Assembly (NCBI RefSeq): GCF_002160985.1
Contig: NZ_NFLQ01000002.1
Location: 186,001 to 250,000, forward strand
Source: Lachnoclostridium sp. An118
Lineage (GTDB): Bacteria; Bacillota; Clostridia; Lachnospirales; Lachnospiraceae
Direction: 5' to 3'
Length of the DNA stretch: 64,000 bases
Part shown: positions 50,980 to 61,584 of the stretch, one piece after another
How positions within the stretch are numbered: the first letter of the stretch is position 1
Layout of the letters: each line of letters starts with the position of its first letter
Notes under the pieces: model-generated
Database searches by the model: none
Told to the model about the DNA's origin: nothing
Seen by the model: the letters and a program-made list of their open reading frames with translations, nothing else
Translations under genes and position numbers: made by a program

Positions 50980-52173
50980 ATGCTTAATAAAAAATCAGTA
51001 GACGATATTAATGTAAAAGGAAAAAGAGTCCTCGTGAGATGTGACTTTAATGTACCCCTCATTGACGGAAAGATCACAGACGAGAACCGTCTTGTGGCAG
51101 CCCTTCCCACCATCAAGAAGCTGATCGCAGACGGAGGAAAGGTCATCCTCTGCTCCCACCTTGGAAAACCGAAGGGACAGCCTGTACCTGAGCTCTCTCT
51201 GGCACCTGTTGCCGTACGTCTCTCTGAGCTTCTCGGCCAGGAAGTAAAATTCGCGGCAGATCCGGAAGTGGTAGGCCCCAACGCAAAGGCTGCTGTGGAG
51301 GCTATGCAGGACGGAGATGTGATCCTTCTTGAGAATACACGCTACAGAGCTGAGGAGACAAAGAACGAGGATGCTTTCTCCAAGGATCTGGCTTCCCTGT
51401 GCGATGTATTTGTAAACGATGCTTTCGGAACAGCACACAGAGCACACTGCTCCAACGTAGGCGTGACAAAATATGTGGACACAGCCGTTGTTGGATATCT
51501 GATGCAGAAAGAGATCGACTTCCTCGGAAACGCAGTCAACAACCCGACAAGACCTTTCGTGGCTATCCTTGGCGGAGCAAAGGTTTCCAGCAAGATCTCT
51601 GTTATCGAGAACCTGCTCGATAAAGTAGACACACTCATCATCGGCGGAGGTATGGCTTACACATTCGCAAAATCCCAGGGTGGAAAGATCGGCATTTCCC
51701 TGTGTGAGGATGACTATCTTGAGTATGCGGCAAACATGCTGAAAAAGGCTGAGGAGAAGGGCGTAAAACTTCTTCTTCCCGTAGACAACCGTATCGGAGA
51801 TGAGTTCTCCAACGATGCCAACATCAAGATCGTTCCTACAGGGGAGATCCCGGATGGCTGGGAAGGCATGGACATCGGACCTGAGACAGAGAAGATCTTT
51901 GCCGATGCAGTAAAAGACGCAAAGACTGTTGTGTGGAACGGACCTATGGGATGCTTCGAGATGCCTAACTTTGCACACGGCACAGAGGCAGTTGCGCAGG
52001 CACTGGCTGAGACAGACGCCGTGACCATCATCGGCGGCGGCGACTCTGCAGCAGCTGTAAACCAGCTTGGATACGGCGACAAGATGACACACATCTCCAC
52101 AGGCGGCGGCGCTTCCCTTGAGTTCCTTGAGGGCAAAGAGCTCCCGGGCGTAGCCGCAGCTAACGATAAGTAA
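50980..52173 (+). CDS. pgk: Phosphoglycerate kinase
   Basis: A 397-residue phosphoglycerate kinase making ATP from 1,3-bisphosphoglycerate. Conserved blocks are [48 protein letters not shown] and the ATP site [13 protein letters not shown]. Length is normal and codon use is that of a highly expressed gene. AAGGAGG lies 7 nt before the ATG. Three 119-bp repeats fill the region between it and tpiA. Confidence 0.98.
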   Translation: MLNKKSVDDINVKGKRVLVRCDFNVPLIDGKITDENRLVAALPTIKKLIADGGKVILCSHLGKPKGQPVPELSLAPVAVRLSELLGQEVKFAADPEVVGPNAKAAVEAMQDGDVILLENTRYRAEETKNEDAFSKDLASLCDVFVNDAFGTAHRAHCSNVGVTKYVDTAVVGYLMQKEIDFLGNAVNNPTRPFVAILGGAKVSSKISVIENLLDKVDTLIIGGGMAYTFAKSQGGKIGISLCEDDYLEYAANMLKKAEEKGVKLLLPVDNRIGDEFSNDANIKIVPTGEIPDGWEGMDIGPETEKIFADAVKDAKTVVWNGPMGCFEMPNFAHGTEAVAQALAETDAVTIIGGGDSAAAVNQLGYGDKMTHISTGGGASLEFLEGKELPGVAAANDK

Positions 52174-52174
52174 G

Positions 52175-52530
52175 CACTTAATGAGTCCAAGTCCGAAGGA
52201 CGCCGGACGAATTCTAGTGCGCACTTAGTTCACCGCACTTAGCGAGCCAAGCCCGCCAGGGCGCAGGAGAGCTTAGTAAGGTGAACATCCCCCCACTTAA
52301 TGAGTCCAAGTCCGGAGGACGCCGGACGAATTCTAGTGCGCACTTAGTTCACCGCACTTAGCGAGCCAAGCCCGCCAGGGTGAAGGAGAGCCTAGTAAGG
52401 TGAACATCCCCCCACTTAATGAGTCCAAGTCCGAAGGACGCCGGACGAATTCTAGTGCGCACTTAGTTCACCGCACTTGGCGAGCCAAGCCCGCCAGGGC
52501 GAAGGGGAGCTTAGTAAGGTGAACATCCCC
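52175..52530 (+). repeat. Three tandem 119-bp structured repeats between pgk and tpiA
   Basis: Units begin at 52175, 52294 and 52413 with CACTTAATGAGTCCAAGTCC and are nearly identical. Each unit itself consists of two diverged halves, the second beginning GCACTTAGCGAGCCAAG. Hairpins recur in every unit: GTCC-GAA/GGA-GGAC, GCCC-GCCA-GGGC (or GGGT, still pairing as G-U), the AGTGCGCACT palindrome and GTTCACC...GGTGAAC. No coding frame is conserved. The whole 399-bp gap is this array plus the tpiA ribosome site. Confidence 0.93.
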
Positions 52531-52572
52531 CACTAAAAATGTAAAGAAATAAGGAAAAGAGTGAAAATAACA

Positions 52573-53322
52573 ATGGCAAGAAGAAAGATTATTGCAGGAA
52601 ACTGGAAAATGAATAAAACTCCCAGCGAGGCAGTTGCGCTTGTTGAGGAGCTGAAACCGCTGGTAGCTACCGAAGATGCGGATGTTGTATTCTGTGTTCC
52701 GGCTATCGACATCATCCCTGTTGTTGAGGCGTGCAAGGGAACAAACATCCAGGTTGGGGCTGAGAACATGTATTTTGAGGAGAGCGGAGCCTACACAGGA
52801 GAGATCTCCCCGGCCATGCTCACAGATGCAGGCGTGAAATACGTTGTTCTCGGACATTCTGAGAGAAGAGATTACTTCGGTGAGACAAACGAAGATGTAA
52901 ACAAGAAGGTGCTGAAAGCTTTCGAGCACGGCATCACACCCATCATGTGCTGCGGCGAGACTCTGGAGCAGAGAGAGCAGGGCGTGACAATGGACTTCAT
53001 CCGTCAGCAGGTAAAGGTTGGCTTCCAGAACGTGACAGCAGATCAGGCAAAGACAGCAGTCATCGCTTACGAGCCGATCTGGGCTATCGGAACCGGAAAA
53101 ACAGCTACAACAGAGCAGGCTGAGGAAGTCTGCGCAGGCATCCGCGCATGCATCGCTGAGATCTACGACGAGGCTACAGCAGAGGCTATCCGTATCCAGT
53201 ATGGCGGATCTGTAAACGCAGGCAATGCTGCTGAGTTATTTGCACAGGCAGACATTGACGGCGGACTTGTAGGCGGCGCTTCACTGAAAGCCGATTTCGG
53301 TAAGATCGTAAACTACAAATAA
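52573..53322 (+). CDS. tpiA: Triose-phosphate isomerase
   Basis: A 249-residue TIM that interconverts dihydroxyacetone phosphate and glyceraldehyde-3-phosphate. Catalytic residues are Lys in AGNWKMNK, His in VLGHSERR and Glu in [12 protein letters not shown]; the phosphate loop YGGSVNAGN is present. The start is uncertain: the ATG at 52573 matches relatives ([14 protein letters not shown]), but the better-placed AAGGA precedes a GTG at 52561, which would add four residues. Codon bias indicates high expression. Terminator follows. Confidence 0.97.
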   Translation: MARRKIIAGNWKMNKTPSEAVALVEELKPLVATEDADVVFCVPAIDIIPVVEACKGTNIQVGAENMYFEESGAYTGEISPAMLTDAGVKYVVLGHSERRDYFGETNEDVNKKVLKAFEHGITPIMCCGETLEQREQGVTMDFIRQQVKVGFQNVTADQAKTAVIAYEPIWAIGTGKTATTEQAEEVCAGIRACIAEIYDEATAEAIRIQYGGSVNAGNAAELFAQADIDGGLVGGASLKADFGKIVNYK

Positions 53323-53335
53323 GAATAAAAAAGCA

Positions 53336-53374
53336 CCCGCAGGGGACTTGAAACAGCAGGCCCTGCGGGATTTT
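53336..53374 (+). terminator. Terminator after tpiA
   Basis: CCCGCAGGG (53336-53344) pairs with CCCTGCGGG (53361-53369), followed by ATTTT. Confidence 0.85.
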
Positions 53375-53396
53375 GGGTTTCGGGAGGTAAAATACA

Positions 53397-54230
53397 ATGA
53401 TACTGGAAACTGTAAAACTGCAAGAAGAAGGATCCCTTCCGGACGCCCATGTGGTCTTCTATATTCTGGATACGCCGGGGGAGAAACTCTGGATACAGAA
53501 GAGACCATTTGTGATCCTGTGCCCGGGCGGAGGTTATGAAAGGACCAGCTTCCGGGAAGGAGAGCCCATTGCCATGTATTTCCTGGGAAAGGGATATCAT
53601 GTGGCAATCCTGCGCTACTCCACAGCTCCGGCTGTATTTCCGGCAGCTCTCCTTGAGCTTGGAAGGACTATGGCACTGATCCATGAGAACGGGGAAAAGT
53701 GGAAGGCGGACACAGACCAGATCTTTGTCCAGGGATGCTCCGCGGGCGGACACCTGGCCGGGACCCTGGGGACCATGTGGCAGGAGCCGTTTCTTGCGCA
53801 GAAGCTCCATGTGAAGGCAGAGGATTTAAGGCCTGCCGGACTTCTGCTCTGTTATCCCGTCATCTCCTCCAAGGAGGGAGTGGCTCACGAGGGAAGTTTC
53901 CGCGCGCTGCTGGGCGACCGGTATGAGGCGGAGAAGGAGAAGCTTTCCCTGGAAGACAGAGTGGGAGAGGAGACACCGCCCTGTTTTCTGTGGCACACCT
54001 TTGCGGACGCCACAGTGCCGGTGGAGAATTCTCTTCTGATGGCAGGAGCCCTTCACAGATGTCATGTGAAAACAGAGCTTCACATTTTCCAGGAGGGAGT
54101 CCACGGCCTCGGGGCTGCGGATGAGCTCTCCAGAAGAGCTGACGGAAGCGGCGTGCAGAGAGAGTGCCAGTGCTGGACGGACCTGGCATACCGCTGGATG
54201 GAGCATATCCGGCACCAGGATGAGAAGTAA
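53397..54230 (+). CDS. Alpha/beta-hydrolase esterase (acetyl-esterase-like)
   Basis: A 277-residue esterase related to acetyl-xylan and BD-FAE-type hydrolases. The oxyanion loop is CPGGGY, the nucleophile Ser lies in GCSAGGHLAG, the acid in FADATVP and the His in EGVHGLG. It probably removes acetyl or similar groups from sugars or small esters in the cytosol, since no signal peptide is present. GGGAGG lies 8 nt before the ATG. It stands between tpiA and gpmI, with the tpiA terminator upstream. Confidence 0.88.
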   Translation: MILETVKLQEEGSLPDAHVVFYILDTPGEKLWIQKRPFVILCPGGGYERTSFREGEPIAMYFLGKGYHVAILRYSTAPAVFPAALLELGRTMALIHENGEKWKADTDQIFVQGCSAGGHLAGTLGTMWQEPFLAQKLHVKAEDLRPAGLLLCYPVISSKEGVAHEGSFRALLGDRYEAEKEKLSLEDRVGEETPPCFLWHTFADATVPVENSLLMAGALHRCHVKTELHIFQEGVHGLGAADELSRRADGSGVQRECQCWTDLAYRWMEHIRHQDEK

Positions 54231-54265
54231 TAAAATGAACCAACAGGAAAGTAGGGAGAATGAAA

Positions 54266-55804
54266 ATGAGTAAAAAACCAACAGTGCTTATGATTTTAGA
54301 CGGTTACGGTTTAAGAGATAAGGAAGAAGGAAATGCGGTGGCAGAGGGCAAGACTCCTGTCATGGACAAGCTGATGGCTGAGTGCCCGTTTGTACATGGA
54401 AATGCCAGCGGCATGGCTGTAGGTCTTCCGGAGGGACAGATGGGAAATTCAGAGGTAGGACATCTGAACATGGGAGCCGGCCGCATTGTATACCAGGATC
54501 TGACAAAGATCACAAAGGCTATCCAGGACGGCGACTTCTTTGAGAACAAAGCCCTCCTTGCAGCCTGCGAAAATGTAAAGAAAAACGGCTCTTCTCTTCA
54601 TCTTATGGGACTTGTGTCCGACGGTGGCGTGCACAGCCACAATACCCACATCTACGGACTTCTGGAGCTGGCAAAGAGACAGGGGATCGAGAAGGTCTAT
54701 GTACACTGCTTCCTGGACGGCCGTGACACACCGCCGGAGTCCGGTAAAGAGTACGTGGAAGAACTGGTGGCAAAGATGCAGGAGATCGGCGTAGGAGAGG
54801 TGGCTACTGTCATGGGACGCTACTATGCCATGGACCGCGACAACCGCTGGGACCGTGTGGAGAAGGCTTACAGAGCTCTTGTGTACGGCGAGGGCGAGCA
54901 GGCTGTGTCCGGACCGGCAGGCATCCAGACATCCTATGACAAGGAGACGACAGATGAGTTCGTACTGCCCACGGTCATCATGAAGGACGGCGCTCCCACA
55001 GCTACAGTGAAAGACGGTGACTCCATCATCTTCTTCAACTTCCGCCCGGACCGCGCAAGAGAGATCACCAGAACATTCTGTGATGATGCGTTTGCAGGAT
55101 TTGAAAGAGGAGAGCGCGTCAAGACAACATTCGTGTGCTTCACAGACTATGATGTGACCATACAGAACAAACTGGTCGCCTTTGTGAAAGAGGAGATCAC
55201 CAATACATTCGGTCAGTTCCTGGCAGCAAACGGGCTGAAGCAGGCGCGTATCGCTGAGACAGAGAAGTATGCCCACGTGACATTCTTCTTCAACGGCGGC
55301 GTGGAGGAGCCCAACGAGGGTGAGGATCGTATCCTTGTGAAATCTCCAAAGGTGGCTACCTACGACCAGAAGCCGGAGATGAGCGCCTACGAAGTGTGCG
55401 ACAAGCTGACAGATGCCATCAGATCCGGAAAATACGATGTCATCATCATCAACTTTGCAAACCCGGATATGGTGGGACACACCGGCGTGGAGAGCGCAGC
55501 CATCAAGGCCATCGAGGCTGTGGACGAGTGCGTTGGCAAAGCTGTTGAGGCCATCAAAGAGGTGGATGGACAGATGTTTATCTGCGCAGACCACGGAAAT
55601 GCAGAGCAGCTCATTGACGAGGAGACAGGGGAGCCTTTCACAGCTCACACAACCAATCCGGTGCCCTTTATCCTTGTAAACGCAGATCCTTCCTACAAAC
55701 TGAGAGAGGGCGGCTGCCTGGCAGATATCGCTCCTACGCTGATCGAGATGATGGGTATGGAGCAGCCCAAAGAGATGACAGGAAAATCACTGATCGTGAA
55801 ATAA
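54266..55804 (+). CDS. gpmI: 2,3-bisphosphoglycerate-independent phosphoglycerate mutase
   Basis: A 512-residue GpmI that converts 3- to 2-phosphoglycerate using two Mn ions. The metal and phospho-serine region reads [12 protein letters not shown] and [14 protein letters not shown]. Other ligands are in [39 protein letters not shown] and ADHGNAEQ. Length is normal. The ATG at 54266 is 6 nt after AGGGAGA; an ATG at 54260 is only 2 nt from it. Codon bias is strong. A terminator follows. Confidence 0.97.
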   Translation: MSKKPTVLMILDGYGLRDKEEGNAVAEGKTPVMDKLMAECPFVHGNASGMAVGLPEGQMGNSEVGHLNMGAGRIVYQDLTKITKAIQDGDFFENKALLAACENVKKNGSSLHLMGLVSDGGVHSHNTHIYGLLELAKRQGIEKVYVHCFLDGRDTPPESGKEYVEELVAKMQEIGVGEVATVMGRYYAMDRDNRWDRVEKAYRALVYGEGEQAVSGPAGIQTSYDKETTDEFVLPTVIMKDGAPTATVKDGDSIIFFNFRPDRAREITRTFCDDAFAGFERGERVKTTFVCFTDYDVTIQNKLVAFVKEEITNTFGQFLAANGLKQARIAETEKYAHVTFFFNGGVEEPNEGEDRILVKSPKVATYDQKPEMSAYEVCDKLTDAIRSGKYDVIIINFANPDMVGHTGVESAAIKAIEAVDECVGKAVEAIKEVDGQMFICADHGNAEQLIDEETGEPFTAHTTNPVPFILVNADPSYKLREGGCLADIAPTLIEMMGMEQPKEMTGKSLIVK

Positions 55805-55834
55805 AACAGGTCAATAAAACAGACAGGGACAGAT

Positions 55835-55872
55835 CCCCGGCAGAGGTTATATGGCTTTCTGCCGGGGTTTTT
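55835..55872 (+). terminator. Terminator after gpmI
   Basis: CCCCGGCAGA (55835-55844) pairs with TCTGCCGGGG (55858-55867), then TTTTT. Confidence 0.92.
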
Positions 55873-55941
55873 GTGTTCCATTGCATCCAACGTATATATG
55901 TGTTACGCTTACTGTAAGTAAATTTTCTTAGGGATGACTTG

Positions 55942-56541
55942 ATGAAATTAAACAGATCAAAAGCGGAAACTGCCTTGCAGGAAGCGGAAAAATCTAACCC
56001 AGGCCCATGGGTGGAGCACTCCCGGTATGTGGCGGAGGCCTGTAAAAATATTGCGGAGCGCTGCAGCCATTTGTCTGCTGAAAAGGCTTATATTTACGGG
56101 CTGCTGCATGATATCGGACGGTATGCCGGGGTGAGCTCGGAGAAGCATCTCATTGACGGGTACCGCTACTGTATGGAGAGGGGATGGGATAAGGCGGCAC
56201 AGATCTGCATTTCCCATGCGTTTATGATACAGGACATCCATTCCTCTATTGGTACCTTTGATGTCTCCGGGGAAGACTATCAGTTTATGGAAAAGTTTAT
56301 CGATAACGCCGTGTACGATGATTATGACCGGCTGGTACAGTTATGTGATGCATTGGCATTACCGACAGGGTTCTGTATCCTGGAGAAGCGGTTTGTGGAT
56401 GTGACGATCCGCTACGGAGTACATCCTTATACGGTTGACCGCTGGAAGAAGATTTTGGAGATCAGATCAGATTTTGAGGAAAAAATACAGTGTTCTATTT
56501 ATGAGCTGCTTCCGGGAGTGATAGAAAACAGTTTTAAATAG
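55942..56541 (+). CDS. HD-domain hydrolase
   Basis: A 199-residue HD-domain phosphohydrolase. The metal site is seen as VEHSRYVAEAC (first His), YGLLHDIGRYAG (His-Asp) and ISHAFM, with DNAVYDDYDRLVQLCDALALP (in part DRLVQLCDALAL) holding the last Asp. HD proteins cleave phosphate from nucleotides or related compounds; the substrate is unknown. The ATG at 55942 is preceded by AGGGATGA; a TTG at 55939 is possible. Its base composition is less GC-rich than neighbours. It lies 18 bp before the HAD pseudogene. Confidence 0.87.
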   Translation: MKLNRSKAETALQEAEKSNPGPWVEHSRYVAEACKNIAERCSHLSAEKAYIYGLLHDIGRYAGVSSEKHLIDGYRYCMERGWDKAAQICISHAFMIQDIHSSIGTFDVSGEDYQFMEKFIDNAVYDDYDRLVQLCDALALPTGFCILEKRFVDVTIRYGVHPYTVDRWKKILEIRSDFEEKIQCSIYELLPGVIENSFK

Positions 56542-56559
56542 TAAAGGAGAGGTCTGTCG

Positions 56560-56947
56560 ATGAACTATGATATAAAAATGGTTGCCGTTGATGTGGACGG
56601 CACGTTTGTCCATTCGGATCACACTTACGATGCCCCGCGGTTTCAGCACATTTTATCCCGTATGAAGGAGGCAGGATGCCGCTTTGTAGTTGCGAGTGGA
56701 AACCAGTATTATCAGCTGCGGGACCTGTTCCCTGGGTATAGCGATGAGCTCTCTTTTGTAGCTGAAAATGGTGCGTTTGTAAAGGATGGGAAGGAGCTTG
56801 TCTTTACAGCAGATATGCCGAAGTCCGTGGTTGATGCAGTGATAGACGTCTGCAGAGTATCCGGAAATATCAAATTTTGTATGTCCATCTAATGAGGAGG
56901 ACGGCGTACTTGTGACACTTGAAAAGCTTTTTGGGCTTGGATATTAA
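56560..56947 (+). pseudogene. Cof-type HAD hydrolase with an internal deletion
   Basis: The first 110 codons (56560-56892) encode a normal HAD start: AVDVDGTFVHSDHTYD with the catalytic Asp-x-Asp, FVVASGNQYYQL with motif II, and FVAENGAFVKDG. Then the frame stops. In another frame, 56888-56947 encodes SNEEDGVLVTLEKLFGLGY, the usual C-terminal tail of Cof-type HADs. About 140 codons carrying motifs III and IV are missing and the two ends are joined out of frame. The gene cannot make an active phosphatase. It ends before a strong terminator. Confidence 0.85.
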
Positions 56948-56953
56948 AAAACG

Positions 56954-56998
56954 GAAGTGAGGTATCTCCCGTTCCAGGAGATACCTCACTTCTGTTTT
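56954..56998. terminator. Bidirectional terminator between the HAD pseudogene and the activase gene
   Basis: GAAGTGAGGTATCTCC (56954-56969) pairs perfectly with GGAGATACCTCACTTC (56977-56992), 16 bp, then G and a T-run; an A-run on the left serves the minus strand. Confidence 0.95.
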
Positions 56999-57040
56999 TT
57001 ACTGGGGAGGCAAACGGCCGTTTTTTGCAGTCCTGTCCTG

Positions 57041-60000
57041 CTATACAGCCATCTCTTCCCTGTTTTCCGCTTTATCCAGGTTCTTGTTGGCTGTGGACAG
57101 CATCAGCTTGATGCGGTTCAGCTGGTTGACTTCGCTGGCGCCCGGGTCGTAGTCGATGGCAACGATATTTGCCAGCGGATAGCGGCGGCGCAGCTCCTTG
57201 ATAACGCCCTTTCCTACCACGTGGTTTGGCAGGCAGGCGAAGGGCTGCGTGCAGACGATGTTGGTGGCACCGCTGTGGATCAGCTCCAGCATCTCTCCGG
57301 TCAGGAACCAGCCCTCGCCGGTCTGGTTTCCGAGCGACACGATTTCCGAAGCCATGCGGCCAAGGTCGCGGATGTCAGCCGGCGGGTCAAAGTGTTTACT
57401 CTCCTTAAAGGCTTTGCTGGCCGGGGAGCGGAACCACTCCAGTGCCCTGATGCCCAGATTTCCCACAATAGCTTTCGATTTAGCAAATCCCAGCTTCTCC
57501 ACCTTGAAGTTCTGGTTATAGAAGCAGTAAAGGAGGAAGTCGATGAGGTCTGGCACAACAGCCTCCGCGCCCTCGCTCTCCAAAAGGTCTACCAGATGGT
57601 TGTTGGCGGCCGGCAGGAACTTGACGAGGATCTCGCCCACCACGCCGACTCTTGGTTTCTTTACATCCAGAAGTTCGATGTTGTTGTCAAAGTCCTGGAT
57701 GATATCCCGGCAGAGCTTCTTGAACCTCCGCCTGGAAGGATAGCCCTGGGATACAAAGTCCGAGCATACCTTTACCCATTTCCGGTGCATGGCCTCCACG
57801 GAGCCTTTTACAGCCTCGTAGGGTCGCAGACGGTAGATGCACTTCATGAAGATATCGCCGAACACGGCGGCGTAAATGCCACGCAGCGCAAGCATGGGGG
57901 TGATCTTAAATCCCGGGTTTCCCTCCAGGCCGCTTAAGTTGATGGAGATGACCGGAATATGCTCATAGCCCGCTTTTTTGAGGGCCCGGCGGATAAATCC
58001 GATGTAGTTGGAGGCACGGCATCCGCCTCCTGTCTGGCTGATGATGACAGCGATCTTATTTGTGTCATACTTGCCGGATAAGATGGCCTCCATGATCTGG
58101 CCTACCACCATGAGAGACGGATAGCAGGCATCGTTATTTACGTATTTCAGTCCCACATCCACGGCCTGCTTGTTGTCGTTGGGCAGCACCTCCACATGGT
58201 AGCCGGAAGCGTTGAAGGCAGGCTCCAGCAGCTCAAAGTGGATGGGTGACATCTGCGGGCAGAGGATGGTGTAGTCCCCGCGCATCTCCTTTGTGAATGG
58301 TACTTTGGTGATGGCAGAGGAGTGGAGCTCCCTCTTCTGGTTTCTCTGCTCGCGCACACGGATGGCGGCCAGCAGGGAGCGGATACGGATTCTTGCGGCT
58401 CCCAGGTTGTTGACCTCGTCGATCTTCAGGGAGGTGTAGATCTTGTCAGAGCCGGTGAGGATGTCCGCCACCTGGTCGGTGGTGACAGCGTCCAGACCGC
58501 AGCCAAAGGAGTTCAGCTGGATAAGGTCCAGGTTATCCTTTGTCTTCACAAAGTTTGCCGCCGCGTAGAGGCGGGAGTGGTACATCCACTGGTCCATGAC
58601 ATTTAAGGGCCGCTCCACCTGGTGCAGGTGGGAGACGGAGTCCTCTGTCAGGACGGCGATATTGTAGGAGTTGATGAGCTCCGGTATGCCGTGGTTGACC
58701 TCCGGGTCAATGTGGTAGGGGCGCCCTGCCAGGACGATGCCCCGGTTTCCTGTCTTATCCAGGAACGCCACGGTCTCCTCGCCCTTTTTGCGCATGTCAT
58801 CCCTGCATTCCTCCAGCTCGACCCAGGCTTTGTGGACCGCGTCCCTGATCTCGGATGCAGAAATGGAGAATTTCTCTCCCAGCTCTTCAATGAGCCGTGA
58901 GGAAAGCGTCTCCTCGCTGGCGAAGGAGAGGAAGGGGTGCATGAAGTCCACTTCCCCGTTCACGATGGGATCCATATTGTTCTTGATGTTCTCCGGGTAG
59001 GAGGTGACGATCGGACAGTTGTAATGGTTGTTTGCCTCCTCAAACTCGTTCCGCTCGTAGGGGACGGACGGGTAGAAGATGTGCTGGATCCCCTGTTCAA
59101 TAAGCCACTGTACATGTCCGTGGGCCAGCTTGGCCGGGTAACACTCGGACTCGCTGGGGATGGACTCGATGCCCAGCTCGTAGATCTTCCTTGTGGAGGC
59201 CGGCGAGAGCACCACCCGGAAGCCAAGAGCTGTGAAAAAGGTGAACCAGAAGGGATAGTTGTCGTACATGTTCAGCACTCTCGGGATACCGATGACGCCG
59301 CGCTTTGCATCCTCCTCTGAGAGAGGGATGTAGCCGAAATAGCGCTGGCTCTTGTACTCAAAAAGGTTGGGGAGCGTATTTTTCTTCTTCTCTTTTCCAA
59401 GTCCCTTCTCGCATCTGTTTCCTGTGATGAATTTTCTGTTGCCGCTGAAATGGTTGATGGTCAGACGGCAGTTGTTGGTGCAGCCTTTGCACTTGGTCAT
59501 TGTTGTGCGGTATTCCAGATTTTCAATATCCTCAATGGAGAGCATGGTTGTGCCCTCGCAGTCCACGTACCGCTCCCTGGCGATCAGGGCGGCGCCGAAG
59601 GCGCCCATGATGCCGGCGATGTCCGGGCGGACAGCCTCGCAGTCTGCGATCTTCTCAAAGCTGCGGAGCACGGCATTGTTGTAGAAAGTCCCTCCCTGGA
59701 CAACAATGTGCTTTCCAAGCTCAGAGGCGTCAGACACCTTGATCACCTTGAAGAGGGCGTTCTTTATGACAGAGTAGGCAAGACCTGCGGAGATGTCGGA
59801 AACCTCCGCGCCCTCCTTCTGGGCCTGTTTTACCTTGGAGTTCATAAATACCGTGCAGCGTGTTCCCAGGTCAATGGGGTTGTGGGCAAAGAGGGCCTCC
59901 TGGGCGAAATCCTCCACAGTGTAGTTCAGAGATTTTGCGAACGTCTCGATGAAGGAGCCGCAGCCGGAGGAGCAGGCCTCGTTGAGCTGCACGCTGTCTA

Positions 60001-61312
60001 TGGTCTGGTTTTTGATCTTGATGCATTTCATGTCCTGTCCGCCGATGTCCAGGATGCAGTCCACATCCGGCTCGAAGAAGGAAGCGGCGTAGTAGTGAGC
60101 CACTGTCTCTACCTCGCCCTCATCCAGCATAAGGGCAGCCTTGATAAGGGCCTCTCCGTAGCCGGTGGAGCAGGAGTGGACGATCTCTACGTCCTCCGGG
60201 AGCTGGCTGTAGATATCCTTGATGGCAGTGATGGTGGTCCCCAGGGGGTCTCCCTCGTTGTTGTGGTAGAAGGAGTAGAGAAGCGTTCCGTCCTCCCCTA
60301 CAAGGGCCGCCTTTGTGGTGGTGGAACCGGCATCGATGCCCAGGAATGCCTTGCCTTTATATGTAGCCAGGTCCTTTACCGGAACCTGGTGTTTCGCGTG
60401 GCGGGAAATGAACGCGTTGTACTCCGCCTCGGAGGCGAACAGGGGCTCCATCCTCTCCACCTCAAATTCCATCTGGATCCTTCTGGCCAGACGCTCCTGC
60501 AGCTCCCGGATAGGGACAACCGGTTCCTTTGTGGAGTTCAGAGCGGATCCGATGGCTGCAAAAAGATGTGAGTGGTTTGGAGCGATGGTGTGCTCATCGT
60601 CCAGATTCAGCGTGCGGACGAAAGCATCCCGGAGCTGATCCAGGAAGTGCAAGGGGCCGCCCAGAAATGCCACATGTCCCCGGATGGGTTTTCCGCAGGC
60701 CAGTCCGCTGATGGTCTGGTTGACAACAGCCTGGAAGATGGAGGCGGCCAGATCTTCCCTGGAGGCACCTTCATTGATCAGAGGCTGGATGTCAGACTTG
60801 GCAAACACGCCGCAGCGGGCAGCGATGGAGTAGAGGGCCTTGTAATTCTTTGCGTACTCGTTGAGACCGGAGGCGTCTGTCTGGAGCAGGGAAGCCATCT
60901 GGTCGATGAAGGAGCCGGTACCGCCGGCACACACGCCGTTCATGCGCTGCTCAATGCTGCCGCCCTCAAAGTAGATGATCTTTGCATCCTCGCCGCCAAG
61001 CTCGATGGCCACGTCTGTCTGGGGCGCATAGTCCTGCAGCGCTGTGGATACAGCCACTACTTCCTGGACAAAGGGCACGCCCAGATGCTTTGCCAGTGTA
61101 AGGCCGCCGGACCCTGTGATGACAGGGGAAACCCGGATGGATCCCAGCTTGTAGATGGCCCTTCCCAGAAGATCGGAGAGCGTCTCCTGGATGTTTGCAA
61201 AATGTCTCTCGTAGTCTGAGAATACGACATCGTTCTGGTCATCCAGAACAGCGATCTTTACGGTCGTGGAACCGATGTCGATTCCCAGGGTAAATAATTC
61301 CTGTTGGCTCAT
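57041..61312 (-). CDS. Giant 2-hydroxyacyl-CoA dehydratase activase-like protein
   Basis: A 1423-residue Fe-S ATPase. Two BcrAD/BadFG (HgdC-type) ASKHA domains lie in tandem: the first begins [16 protein letters not shown], with the cluster cysteines in [11 protein letters not shown] and ARCGVFAK. The second begins [16 protein letters not shown] with [11 protein letters not shown] and [12 protein letters not shown] Cys cluster follows ([19 protein letters not shown]), then a long DUF2229-type region. HgdC proteins use ATP to inject one electron into 2-hydroxyacyl-CoA dehydratases. This fused form is common in Clostridia but its partner is unknown. A near-consensus promoter lies upstream. Confidence 0.92.
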   Translation of the reverse strand: MSQQELFTLGIDIGSTTVKIAVLDDQNDVVFSDYERHFANIQETLSDLLGRAIYKLGSIRVSPVITGSGGLTLAKHLGVPFVQEVVAVSTALQDYAPQTDVAIELGGEDAKIIYFEGGSIEQRMNGVCAGGTGSFIDQMASLLQTDASGLNEYAKNYKALYSIAARCGVFAKSDIQPLINEGASREDLAASIFQAVVNQTISGLACGKPIRGHVAFLGGPLHFLDQLRDAFVRTLNLDDEHTIAPNHSHLFAAIGSALNSTKEPVVPIRELQERLARRIQMEFEVERMEPLFASEAEYNAFISRHAKHQVPVKDLATYKGKAFLGIDAGSTTTKAALVGEDGTLLYSFYHNNEGDPLGTTITAIKDIYSQLPEDVEIVHSCSTGYGEALIKAALMLDEGEVETVAHYYAASFFEPDVDCILDIGGQDMKCIKIKNQTIDSVQLNEACSSGCGSFIETFAKSLNYTVEDFAQEALFAHNPIDLGTRCTVFMNSKVKQAQKEGAEVSDISAGLAYSVIKNALFKVIKVSDASELGKHIVVQGGTFYNNAVLRSFEKIADCEAVRPDIAGIMGAFGAALIARERYVDCEGTTMLSIEDIENLEYRTTMTKCKGCTNNCRLTINHFSGNRKFITGNRCEKGLGKEKKKNTLPNLFEYKSQRYFGYIPLSEEDAKRGVIGIPRVLNMYDNYPFWFTFFTALGFRVVLSPASTRKIYELGIESIPSESECYPAKLAHGHVQWLIEQGIQHIFYPSVPYERNEFEEANNHYNCPIVTSYPENIKNNMDPIVNGEVDFMHPFLSFASEETLSSRLIEELGEKFSISASEIRDAVHKAWVELEECRDDMRKKGEETVAFLDKTGNRGIVLAGRPYHIDPEVNHGIPELINSYNIAVLTEDSVSHLHQVERPLNVMDQWMYHSRLYAAANFVKTKDNLDLIQLNSFGCGLDAVTTDQVADILTGSDKIYTSLKIDEVNNLGAARIRIRSLLAAIRVREQRNQKRELHSSAITKVPFTKEMRGDYTILCPQMSPIHFELLEPAFNASGYHVEVLPNDNKQAVDVGLKYVNNDACYPSLMVVGQIMEAILSGKYDTNKIAVIISQTGGGCRASNYIGFIRRALKKAGYEHIPVISINLSGLEGNPGFKITPMLALRGIYAAVFGDIFMKCIYRLRPYEAVKGSVEAMHRKWVKVCSDFVSQGYPSRRRFKKLCRDIIQDFDNNIELLDVKKPRVGVVGEILVKFLPAANNHLVDLLESEGAEAVVPDLIDFLLYCFYNQNFKVEKLGFAKSKAIVGNLGIRALEWFRSPASKAFKESKHFDPPADIRDLGRMASEIVSLGNQTGEGWFLTGEMLELIHSGATNIVCTQPFACLPNHVVGKGVIKELRRRYPLANIVAIDYDPGASEVNQLNRIKLMLSTANKNLDKAENREEMAV

Positions 61313-61423
61313 ATTATGTACTCCTTGATCTGCAATCTTAAAATCTATGGGGAGGAGACCTCCCGCCTGGAAATATTTGGGTTCTTTCCTATTAAAAAAT
61401 AAAACGGCTTTTCAGCCTGTAAC

Positions 61424-61452
61424 ATTATACGACAAAATAGGAAAAATGACAA
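61424..61452 (-). promoter_or_regulatory. Sigma-A promoter of the activase gene
   Basis: On the minus strand TTGTCA (61452-61447) and TATAAT (61429-61424) are 17 bp apart, about 110 bp before the start codon. Confidence 0.85.
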
Positions 61453-61503
61453 TTAACAAATGTAATAGAAATATTAAATAACCGTAAAACTTAAGTGCTA
61501 TAA

Positions 61504-61532
61504 TTGACAAAAGCATACTGAAACGGTAGAAT
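61504..61532 (+). promoter_or_regulatory. Sigma-A promoter of the rhomboid-like gene
   Basis: TTGACA (61504-61509) and TAGAAT (61527-61532) with a 17-bp spacer. Confidence 0.85.
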
Positions 61533-61584
61533 GAACTACAGTATTTACTAAATTCTACAAACGCGGGAGGCAGGTATTCTTTTT

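Noticed and set aside
52175-52530. A CRISPR array in the pgk-tpiA gap
   Set aside because: The units are 119 bp, contiguous and without unique spacers, and no cas gene is in the window.
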